A stretch of 5,055 bases of DNA, from contig JAKAPG010000130.1 of the NCBI GenBank assembly GCA_021823085.1, positions 1 through 5,055 on the forward strand, given 5' to 3'. Positions 1 to 5,055 of this stretch are shown piece by piece. The notes under the pieces were generated by a model, which saw only the letters and a program-made list of their open reading frames with translations, was not told the origin of the DNA and did no database searches. The DNA comes from Thermoplasmata archaeon (lineage in GTDB: Archaea; Thermoplasmatota; Thermoplasmata; Lutacidiplasmatales; UBA184). Position 1 is the stretch's first letter. Each line of letters opens with the position of its first letter. Both the position numbers and the translations under genes were made by a program.

Positions 1-1015
1 AGCCGGGCCGGCTCTGCTCTCGCGCGACGCAAGCGGCCCCGATGATCGGCGCGTTCTCGCCCAATCGAGCGAGGACCACGCGGACCCCGGCGGCCGAGGG
101 CTGGCATCGTGCCCGGACCGCGGACTCGATCACCGCCTGGATCTCGGGCAGTCCGACGACGACACCCCCGGCCAGGACGAGGACCATGGGGTTGAACGTG
201 TTCGTGATGCTCACCGCTCCGTCGGCCACGTAGCGTTCGGTCTCTCGCACGATCCGGCCGCACAGCGCATCCCCGGCCCGATGGGTCTGGAAGACGTGCT
301 GGGCCGTGATGGCATCGAGCGAACCGGCGCGCGCGACGAGCGCTGCTCCCAAAGACGGGTCGGACAGAACGGCCTCCTTCGCCCGCTCGGCGATCGCCCA
401 TCCTCCCGCATAGGCTTCGAAGCACCCCCAGTTGGGACAGTGGCACCGTCGCCCTCCCGCCGCGATCGTCATGTGGCCGACCTCCCCGAGGGCGTACGTG
501 CTCCCTTCGAGCAGGCGGCCCCCGACGACCGCAGATCCTCCGATCCCCGTGCCGATGGTGAGCAGGAACATATCGGAGCATCCGGTTCCGGCTCCGAACC
601 TCCACTCGGCGAGCGCCGCCGCCCGAGCGTCGTTGATGATCACGACCGAACTCCCCAGCTCCTCGGAGAGGCGTCGAGCGAGCGGAACGTCGCGCCAGCC
701 GAGATTCGCAGCGTGGACGACAGTGCCGGTCCGCGGATCGACCTGGGCAGCGACCGCGACGCCGACGCGCGCGGGCACGTCATGCCCGGGTCCCAGGCAC
801 GTCCGTGCGCTGCGTGCCACCGTTCGGATGACGCCGCCCGGGCCGTCGTTCGCATGGACCTGACGCCCGCTATGTCGGAGGATGGTCCCGTCCGAGCCGA
901 TCAAGCCGCTCACGACCTTGGTCGCGCCGAGGTCGATGCCGAGAACGGGCTGCGCCCCGGCGGAAGAGCCCGCGCGGTCGGGCGAGTGGACCCTCAGAGA
1001 ACGTGGTCGGGGCAT
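1..1015 (-). CDS. ROK family sugar kinase, probable glucokinase (C-terminus cut by window edge)
   Basis: Predicted cytosolic ATP-dependent hexokinase, most likely converting glucose to glucose-6-phosphate. I translated 338 codons from the ATG at 1015 to the left edge with no stop. Visible motifs, in order: the ATP phosphate loop GIDLGATKV (residues 26-34); the catalytic Asp in INDARAAALAEW (D130, with N129); the second phosphate motif TIGTGIGG (153-160); GEVGH (177-181); and the ROK zinc motif CHCPNWGCFE (191-200), giving ligands H181, C191, C193 and C198. The usual Gly after the second Cys is Pro here. The ending GENAPIIGAACVARE resembles a normal ROK C-terminus, so only a few residues are missing. 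ATG 1015 is the only ATG, GTG or TTG in frame between the upstream TAG and the ATP motif, and GGGGAGGG lies 9 bases upstream. About 23 residues precede the first strand, slightly long for the family. It is the last gene of the cluster here and would use the glucose released by the GH15 enzyme. Other ROK sugars (fructose, N-acetylglucosamine, N-acetylmannosamine) cannot be excluded. No N-terminal helix-turn-helix is present, so it is a kinase rather than a ROK repressor. Confidence 0.93.
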   Translation of the reverse strand, partial: MPRPRSLRVHSPDRAGSSAGAQPVLGIDLGATKVVSGLIGSDGTILRHSGRQVHANDGPGGVIRTVARSARTCLGPGHDVPARVGVAVAAQVDPRTGTVVHAANLGWRDVPLARRLSEELGSSVVIINDARAAALAEWRFGAGTGCSDMFLLTIGTGIGGSAVVGGRLLEGSTYALGEVGHMTIAAGGRRCHCPNWGCFEAYAGGWAIAERAKEAVLSDPSLGAALVARAGSLDAITAQHVFQTHRAGDALCGRIVRETERYVADGAVSITNTFNPMVLVLAGGVVVGLPEIQAVIESAVRARCQPSAAGVRVVLARLGENAPIIGAACVAREQSRPG

Positions 1016-1024
1016 GCTCCGCGG

Positions 1025-1032
1025 CCCTCCCC
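1025..1032 (-). promoter_or_regulatory. Ribosome binding site of the ROK kinase
   Basis: On the minus strand GGGGAGGG lies 9 bases before the ATG at 1015 and contains the Shine-Dalgarno core GGAGG. It supports this ATG as a separate translation start, rather than the kinase being only the tail of a fusion with the gene before it. Confidence 0.6.
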
Positions 1033-1120
1033 TGGGCCGCCACGGTGCGTCGCCCAGACCGGGGACGGATTTGGTCTCTCCGGTGCCCTCTCGAAGGGCG
1101 AGCGCGGCGGGCAGGTCGGC

Positions 1121-2989
1121 CTAGTCCTCGGACGGGGTTCCCTTCTCCGCCACCTCTTCGTACTTGTGGATGACGTCCACGAACGTGGAATGCGACCAAG
1201 TGAGCGGCGTCGCGCTCGTTGGCGCGCCGGTCTTCCGGTCGATCTGCTCGGAAAGAAGGCCCGTCGGGGTCGCGTGCTCGGCGACCCATTCGATAAGCTG
1301 GCGGCAGCGGTCGGTCTCTCCCAGTCTCAGGCGTGCCTCGGCGAGCCACAGGGTGCAGATGATCCAAGGATTCTCCTCGCCGTAGTACTGGTCCCCCTCG
1401 TAGCGAGCCAACCCCCCGACGCCGGGCACCGATAGCCGCGTCTCGATCGCGTCGACCGCGGTGCGCGCCCGGGGATCGTCCCACGGCATCAGCCCGAGCT
1501 TGAGAGCCATGAGCGTCGAGGCATCGAGGCGGTCGTCACGCGGTTCTAGGCTTCGGACGAATCGCTGCCGGTCCGGGTTCCACAGTTCGGTCAGGGCCGC
1601 CGCGCGAATCTCCTCGCTCGCCCGTCGCCACTCGCTGGGACTCTTGCCGATCTCTTCGGCGATCCGCGCCGCCCGTTCGAGCGCGTGCTGAACGGCCGAG
1701 GTCGAGTACGTGTGGATCCCCTTCACCTCCTCCCAGAGATCGAAGCTCGGAGCGGGGAGTCCCGTCGCCGGGTCGCGGAAATCGCGGAGGAAGTTTGCGG
1801 CCCCTTTGACCATCGGCCACAGGTCGACCAGCAGGTCCGGATCCCCTCCGCGTTTGAAGTGGTGCCAGGCGGCTGCGATCACGGTCGCGGTCTGGTCGAT
1901 CTGAAGAAAGGGGGGCGGGTGCCAAGTGCTCCCGATGGCCCCGTCCGGGCAGTGCCGGTGGAAGAACGAGCCGTCCGGGTTTTGGCACTCGCTCGCGAAG
2001 TGGAGGAAACGGTCGGCATACTCGTAGAGTCCCGCCTCGTCCATCGCCTTCGCGACGTAGCCGCCGTCACGCCACCAGCAGAAGTTGTAGGCGTCCCCAC
2101 CGATGACGAGCGACCGCGTGTCCGGAGATGCGATGACACTTCCGTTCCGCGCCGTACAGTGTCGAAGGACCAGGACGCTCGCCTCGTACACGCTCGCAAC
2201 CCGGGCGCTGAGGCCCTTCGGGGCCTGGGGAAGTCGTCGGTGGGCCCACGTCGCCCAGAACTGCTCGCTTTCGCGCTGGAAGCGGACCGGGCCCCCCTGG
2301 ACCACGTAGGAACGAAGATCGTGGACCGTTCGCAGGCTCTGTCCCACTGCAAGGAAGAGGCGCAGCGACACGTCACCGGACGATTCGGCGGAGATGTCCC
2401 ACTGGGCCACGCTGTCCGCGGCCCCGTGCGCGATCTGGCGCCCTTCGAGCCGGCCGTCCTCCGCGTCGACGTACGTGCCCCGAAGGCCCTTGAGGGTGTG
2501 TTCGCCGCAGACCGCCTTCGTGAACGCGGGGCCCCCGAAGATCTCGAAGAAGTACCCGCGCTTGTAGTGCGTGAGGGCGGAGGTATCGGGCTCCACGTAG
2601 GCCGTGTCTTGGTACATCGACTCCGCGATCTCGAACGAGTGGTAGCTGAACAGCCGGAGGCTCCGGGGCGGATCCGCCTGGACATGGATTTCCCGGATCA
2701 CGAGATCGTGGTTCGGGTGAACGGCATCTTGGACACGAATCAACAAGCCCTGGCCCGTCCACACCGAGACGGGGGTCCGGGCAGCCTCCCTCGGTCCCCC
2801 CAAGGTGAGCGACATGCCCGAGTCGCGTCGCAGCCACTGGAACTTCCGCGCGCCGACATCGTAAATCCCAATCCGGGCCTCGCGCAGGTGCTGGAACTGG
2901 CCGGGGTAGGGGTAGAAGAGCGAGCTCCACTCACCGTCCTCATTGACGCAGAGGAGGACCCGACCGTTCCCCGCGAGCTGGGTGATCAC
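1121..2989 (-). CDS. GH15 glycoside hydrolase, glucoamylase type (trehalase possible)
   Basis: A 622-residue inverting exo-glycosidase expected to release beta-D-glucose from the non-reducing ends of alpha-glucans. Residues about 1-240 form the N-terminal beta-sandwich (LAGNGRVLLCVNEDGEWSSL near the start). Residues about 260-610 form the (alpha/alpha)6 catalytic barrel. Recognisable elements are YNFCWWRDGG (301-310, the family's W-x-R-D substrate site); SFDLWEE (415-421), where E420 is the likely general acid; GEENPWIICTLWLAE (537-551); and LLSEQIDRKTG (578-588), where E581 is the likely general base, followed by SATPLTWSHSTFV (592-604). The length matches archaeal and bacterial two-domain GH15 enzymes. 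There is no signal peptide, so it probably acts in the cytosol. The start is GTG, four bases after a GGAGG. Thermoplasma trehalases also belong to GH15 and share these motifs, so trehalose is an alternative substrate; the neighbouring GH57 amylase and glucokinase favour maltodextrin or glycogen. It ends in TAG, 105 bases before the kinase gene and in the same reading frame as it. Confidence 0.95.
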   Translation of the reverse strand: MITQLAGNGRVLLCVNEDGEWSSLFYPYPGQFQHLREARIGIYDVGARKFQWLRRDSGMSLTLGGPREAARTPVSVWTGQGLLIRVQDAVHPNHDLVIREIHVQADPPRSLRLFSYHSFEIAESMYQDTAYVEPDTSALTHYKRGYFFEIFGGPAFTKAVCGEHTLKGLRGTYVDAEDGRLEGRQIAHGAADSVAQWDISAESSGDVSLRLFLAVGQSLRTVHDLRSYVVQGGPVRFQRESEQFWATWAHRRLPQAPKGLSARVASVYEASVLVLRHCTARNGSVIASPDTRSLVIGGDAYNFCWWRDGGYVAKAMDEAGLYEYADRFLHFASECQNPDGSFFHRHCPDGAIGSTWHPPPFLQIDQTATVIAAAWHHFKRGGDPDLLVDLWPMVKGAANFLRDFRDPATGLPAPSFDLWEEVKGIHTYSTSAVQHALERAARIAEEIGKSPSEWRRASEEIRAAALTELWNPDRQRFVRSLEPRDDRLDASTLMALKLGLMPWDDPRARTAVDAIETRLSVPGVGGLARYEGDQYYGEENPWIICTLWLAEARLRLGETDRCRQLIEWVAEHATPTGLLSEQIDRKTGAPTSATPLTWSHSTFVDVIHKYEEVAEKGTPSED

Positions 2990-2993
2990 AGCG

Positions 2994-2998
2994 CCTCC
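2994..2998 (-). promoter_or_regulatory. Ribosome binding site deciding the GTG start of the GH15 gene
   Basis: A perfect GGAGG (minus strand) with a four-base spacer precedes the GTG at 2989. The protein starting there (MITQLAGNGRVLL) begins just before the family's first conserved strand, so this GTG is preferred over any downstream start. Confidence 0.65.
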
Positions 2999-3010
2999 AA
3001 GGCTCGCGCC

Positions 3011-3020
3011 GAATAAATCC
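3011..3020 (-). promoter_or_regulatory. Possible TATA-like element before the GH15 gene
   Basis: On the minus strand the 10-mer GGATTTATTC is the only AT-rich run in the 58-base gap between the membrane-protein and GH15 genes. Its TTTATT core is centred about 26 bases before the GTG, the spacing expected between an archaeal TATA box and the transcription start. Use of this box would give an essentially leaderless mRNA, which conflicts with the good Shine-Dalgarno sequence at 2994-2998. It is therefore either a secondary promoter or chance. Confidence 0.25.
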
Positions 3021-3040
3021 GACGGTCGAACCCGCGACTT

Positions 3041-3057
3041 CCCGCGTCTACCGCGGG
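3041..3057. repeat. Short inverted repeat over the stop codon of the membrane-protein gene
   Basis: CCCGCG and CGCGGG form a perfect 6-bp stem with a 5-base loop (TCTAC) that contains most of the TAG stop. A further copy of CCCGCG lies at 3031-3036. No T-run follows on the minus strand, so it does not look like an intrinsic terminator. It could slightly affect termination or coupling to the GH15 gene, or be chance in GC-rich DNA. Confidence 0.3.
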
Positions 3058-3731
3058 GGCGGCGAGGACGGAGGCGGGCCCATTCCTCCGCCCACCGACG
3101 GAGGCAACCCGGGCACGGCCATCGCGAGCCGGGCGAGCGGCTTCTTCACTCCGGTCGACGCGATCGTGAAGAGGTAGACCGCGGCGGCAAGGACCGCGAT
3201 CGCGATCAGGAGCAGGACGAGGTAGAGCGCGAGCGGCGGGATCAGGATGACGACGAATGCGAACGCGATGTCGATCACCCCGAGCGCGATACCGAGACCT
3301 CGCACGTTGCCTTCGAGATGCTCGGAGGCGCCCACGCCGCCGACGAGGAAGAGCCCCTGGAACAGCAGTCCGAGGGCCACGAAGATCCACACTACCACGA
3401 AGGCGACGCGGATGTCGACGAGGGCGATGAAGGCGAAGATGAGGATCAGTACTCCCAAGATCAGGCGCACCGTTCTCAGGCCGCCGGGAGCCTCGTGGGG
3501 GCTCATCGCCGAGACGATGTCGGCGGTGCCGAGCGAGAGCAGCGCGAGCACCGCGAAGAGGTAGAGGACGAACGTCGCGAAGTAGCCCGTCGTGAACGTC
3601 GAGAAGAGCAATAGGCCAGCGAAGGCGACCGCAACGATTCCCAGAATGCCGTAGCCGGTTCGCATGCCCTTCGACAGATGCTGGACCGGCGCCCCGGGAG
3701 CGGAAGTCGGGGTGGACATGGTTGCGTTCAC
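3048..3731 (-). CDS. Multi-pass membrane protein, DUF308/HdeD-like
   Basis: A 227-residue integral membrane protein of unknown function. After a short polar N-terminus it shows about six hydrophobic segments: residues 26-44, 51-68, 88-106, 108-133, 144-165 and 168-190. A basic stretch (GVKKPLARL, 194-202) follows, then a Pro/Gly-rich tail (about 207-227) ending PPPSSPPPR. The tight pairs of helices joined by short loops, and the size, resemble the DUF308/HdeD group (HdeD is linked to acid stress in Escherichia coli); I infer this from topology more than from sequence motifs. No transporter, enzyme or metal-binding motif is visible. The long reading is from a GTG at 3731; an in-frame ATG at 3719 removes four residues and is equally plausible, since neither has a strong Shine-Dalgarno sequence. 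It lies between the GH57 and GH15 genes on the same strand, with a TATA-like box 72 bases upstream, so it may be the first gene of a transcript that includes GH15 and the kinase. Confidence 0.85.
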   Translation of the reverse strand: MNATMSTPTSAPGAPVQHLSKGMRTGYGILGIVAVAFAGLLLFSTFTTGYFATFVLYLFAVLALLSLGTADIVSAMSPHEAPGGLRTVRLILGVLILIFAFIALVDIRVAFVVVWIFVALGLLFQGLFLVGGVGASEHLEGNVRGLGIALGVIDIAFAFVVILIPPLALYLVLLLIAIAVLAAAVYLFTIASTGVKKPLARLAMAVPGLPPSVGGGMGPPPSSPPPR

Positions 3732-3802
3732 GGTCCCAGGACTATCCCCCGTTCGGTTCCTGCCCGGCTACGGACCGGGTACGCCGACCGGAAAGCGGCC
3801 CG

Positions 3803-3810
3803 TATATAAT
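3803..3810 (-). promoter_or_regulatory. TATA-like box, candidate archaeal promoter for the membrane-protein gene
   Basis: ATTATATA on the minus strand is an all-AT octamer within very GC-rich intergenic DNA, 72 bases before the GTG at 3731. In an archaeon, transcription would start about 25 bases downstream, near 3780, leaving a leader of about 50 bases. The bases just upstream (GGACCC) are not the purine- and A-rich BRE usually seen, which lowers confidence. On the plus strand the same bases include TATAAT, a perfect bacterial -10, but no -35 match and no plus-strand gene accompany it. Confidence 0.45.
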
Positions 3811-3823
3811 GGGTCCTCGACCC
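3811..3823. repeat. Perfect 13-base inverted repeat next to the TATA-like box
   Basis: The arms GGGTC and GACCC are separated by CTC, giving a 5-bp GC-rich stem with a 3-base loop. On the minus strand it begins 29 bases after the GH57 stop and is followed directly by ATTATATA. It may be a weak intrinsic terminator for GH57 (GC hairpin, then an AT-rich run), or a regulator site just upstream of the TATA-like box of the next gene. Confidence 0.4.
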
Positions 3824-3851
3824 TTCCTCGCGCGGCCCCTCCCGAGGGCGA

Positions 3852-5055
3852 TCACGCTGCTCGGGGGATGTAGCGGACCGCCCGGCGGCGCAGGTCGTTG
3901 AGCGCGTTCATGTAGTTCGCATAGGCGTCGTACGGGCTCGTGTAGCTCGAGAAGTAGCGGTGGACATCCGCGTCCGATTCCTGCCCCCCCACGTACATGT
4001 AGTAAAAGTGATCGCTCGTGAGCAGCCGACGCCAATCGGTCCACACCGCGTCGTCCTTCACGAGCCGAACGAGCGTTCCCGCCTTGCGCGCCGCCTCAAA
4101 CGCCGAGCGCTGCATGTCGTTCCCGAGCCAGGCGCCGAGGTCGCGACGCTCGTCGGCCCAGCTCATCGGCTCCTCGACGCTGACTCCGCCGGCGACGGGA
4201 CCCTCGATCGCCTCTTCGACGGTGGCCCAACGGAGGTGCGGCGACCGGGCGACCTGCGCCGGGAGCGCCGAGAGGAAATCCAGGATTCCCGTGGACGTTG
4301 GCTGGTGCTCGCCGAAGGTCTCGAAATCCATGAACAGCCCGATCACGTCTCCCGGCGTCTGCGAGAGCCAGTGCGCGTACTTCTCCGCGGTGAGGGGGTA
4401 CTCGCTCCATCCGCGGTTCGAGAATCGGAAGGCGATGTCGTCGCTCAGCCGGTAGTTGCGCAGCAGCACCCGCACGCCCCGGGTCTTCGACTCGTAGAGG
4501 TGGTTCGGCGACCGGTTCCCGAGAGCTCCTTCCCAGCCCTCCGCGAGGACCCCTTGGAATCCGAGCTGGCCCGCGAAATGCGCGATCGCATCGGAATAGA
4601 CGAGCTCGGTCATCCGCATCACCTTCGGACGCACGCCGAACAGCTCTCGAAGCCGGCGTGTGTGAAGCCGGACCTCCTCCTCGAGTTCGGGGGGAGGCAG
4701 GAGGAACGCGAGCGAGTGGTAGTAGGTTTCGGCGACCAACGCGACCCGACGGGAGCGCACGGCGGCGCGGATCCGCTCGAGGACGTCGGGCGCGGCGGTC
4801 TCTGCCTGCTCCAGGAACGTCCCAGTCACCGAGAGGCTGAATCGGAAGTCGGGGTGCCGGTCCAGGAGGTCGTTCAAGCGATCGAGCGCGGGCCGGTAGC
4901 TTCTCTGCGCGATCCCTCGGAAGATGTCGAGGTTCCGGGAGACGTCGAAGTAGGGTTTGCCGGATCCGAGATCCAGGTAGCGGAACCGAGCGAGTCGCCA
5001 AGGCTGGTGCATGTGGAGGTAGAGCGCGAGCTTCCTCGGTCGTCCGCGAACGCCC
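3852..5055 (-). CDS. GH57 family alpha-amylase (5' end outside the window)
   Basis: A retaining alpha-glucan hydrolase of family GH57, expected to cut internal alpha-1,4 bonds in starch, glycogen or dextrins. 400 codons are visible, ending in TGA. The frame stays open to the right edge and has no start codon upstream of the ATG at 5012. That ATG lies inside the conserved first strand (LALYLHMHQPWRL), so it is not the true start; the real one is beyond the edge, probably within a few dozen codons. Numbered from that Met, family regions are HQP (2-4); LVAETYYHSL (92-101); PKVMRMTELVYSDAIA (129-144), with likely nucleophile E136; LFMDFETFGEHQ (226-237), with likely acid/base D229; and SWADERRDLGAWLGNDMQ (284-301). 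The ending has HFYYMY and YFSSYTSPYDAYANYMN (353-369), seen in the MJ1611-like archaeal amylases. Both catalytic residues are intact. Cellular location cannot be judged without the N-terminus. It would supply shorter glucans to the GH15 enzyme. Amylopullulanase-like or branching activity is less likely, given the motifs and the short length. Confidence 0.95.
   Translation of the reverse strand, partial: GVRGRPRKLALYLHMHQPWRLARFRYLDLGSGKPYFDVSRNLDIFRGIAQRSYRPALDRLNDLLDRHPDFRFSLSVTGTFLEQAETAAPDVLERIRAAVRSRRVALVAETYYHSLAFLLPPPELEEEVRLHTRRLRELFGVRPKVMRMTELVYSDAIAHFAGQLGFQGVLAEGWEGALGNRSPNHLYESKTRGVRVLLRNYRLSDDIAFRFSNRGWSEYPLTAEKYAHWLSQTPGDVIGLFMDFETFGEHQPTSTGILDFLSALPAQVARSPHLRWATVEEAIEGPVAGGVSVEEPMSWADERRDLGAWLGNDMQRSAFEAARKAGTLVRLVKDDAVWTDWRRLLTSDHFYYMYVGGQESDADVHRYFSSYTSPYDAYANYMNALNDLRRRAVRYIPRAA

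Noticed and set aside
281..1435. Long plus-strand open frame opposite the ROK kinase and the end of GH15
   Set aside because: It lies antisense to two genes with full catalytic motifs. Its translation is low-complexity and rich in Arg, Gly and Pro with no family motif, as expected of shadow frames in GC-rich DNA.
1685..3016. 443-codon plus-strand open frame opposite the GH15 gene
   Set aside because: It is fully antisense to a gene with clear GH15 motifs. Its product is Arg/Val/Glu-rich with no recognisable domain, and no Shine-Dalgarno sequence stood out.
3015..3045. tRNA T-arm-like motif GGGTTCGA on the minus strand between the membrane and GH15 genes
   Set aside because: The flanking bases do not pair into a 5-bp T-stem, and the gap of 58 bases is too short for a tRNA with no other arm visible.
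2943..3614. Plus-strand frame with many Asp, Glu and Arg residues opposite the membrane-protein gene
   Set aside because: The acidic and basic runs are the expected antisense translation of hydrophobic (Leu, Ile, Val, Phe) codons, so it is a mirror of the membrane helices rather than a real charged protein.
3805..3810. Plus-strand TATAAT as a bacterial -10 box
   Set aside because: There is no -35 match at the right distance and no plausible plus-strand gene downstream, which lies antisense to GH57.
3835..3849. GCCCCTCCCGAGGGC as a possible GH57 terminator hairpin
   Set aside because: Only about four base pairs form with a usable loop and no T-run follows; the repeat at 3811-3823 is the better candidate.
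1..5055. CRISPR array, mobile element ends or integration site
   Set aside because: No regularly spaced repeats, terminal inverted repeats, transposase or integrase sequence were seen, and coding by intact genes accounts for nearly all of the window.

Overview
This window is GC-rich and densely coded. It holds four genes, all on the minus strand, read from the right edge to the left. In transcription order they are a GH57 family alpha-amylase (5' end outside the window), a small multi-pass membrane protein resembling the DUF308/HdeD group, a GH15 glucoamylase-type glycosidase, and a ROK family sugar kinase, most likely a glucokinase (last few residues outside the window). The gaps are 120, 58 and 105 bases, so no stretch over 300 bases lacks a gene. 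No tRNA, rRNA, CRISPR array, insertion sequence or integration site was found.

The source is most likely a high-GC archaeon. The GH57 protein has the motif set I associate with the archaeal MJ1611-like alpha-amylases. The GH15 protein has the layout of archaeal and related bacterial enzymes: an N-terminal beta-sandwich, then the catalytic domain, with no signal peptide. An AT-rich TATA-like box (3803-3810) stands alone in very GC-rich DNA in front of the membrane-protein gene. A high-GC Thermoplasmata-like lineage would fit, but that is inference; a GC-rich bacterium is not excluded.

The three enzymes make a simple intracellular route. GH57 would cut alpha-1,4-glucan (glycogen, starch or maltodextrin) internally, GH15 would release glucose from the ends, and the ROK kinase would phosphorylate glucose to glucose-6-phosphate. 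GH15 shows no export signal, which favours turnover of stored glycogen or imported dextrins over digestion outside the cell. The membrane protein has no obvious place in this route.

The points most worth checking are these. (1) GH15 and the kinase share one reading frame, separated only by a TAG and 35 sense codons. (2) A perfect 13-base inverted repeat abuts the TATA-like box between GH57 and the membrane gene; it could be a terminator, an operator, or part of a promoter. (3) A membrane protein of unknown function sits inside a glucan-degradation cluster. I see no clear sign of a wholly new system; this looks like a conventional carbohydrate cluster with a few unusual details.
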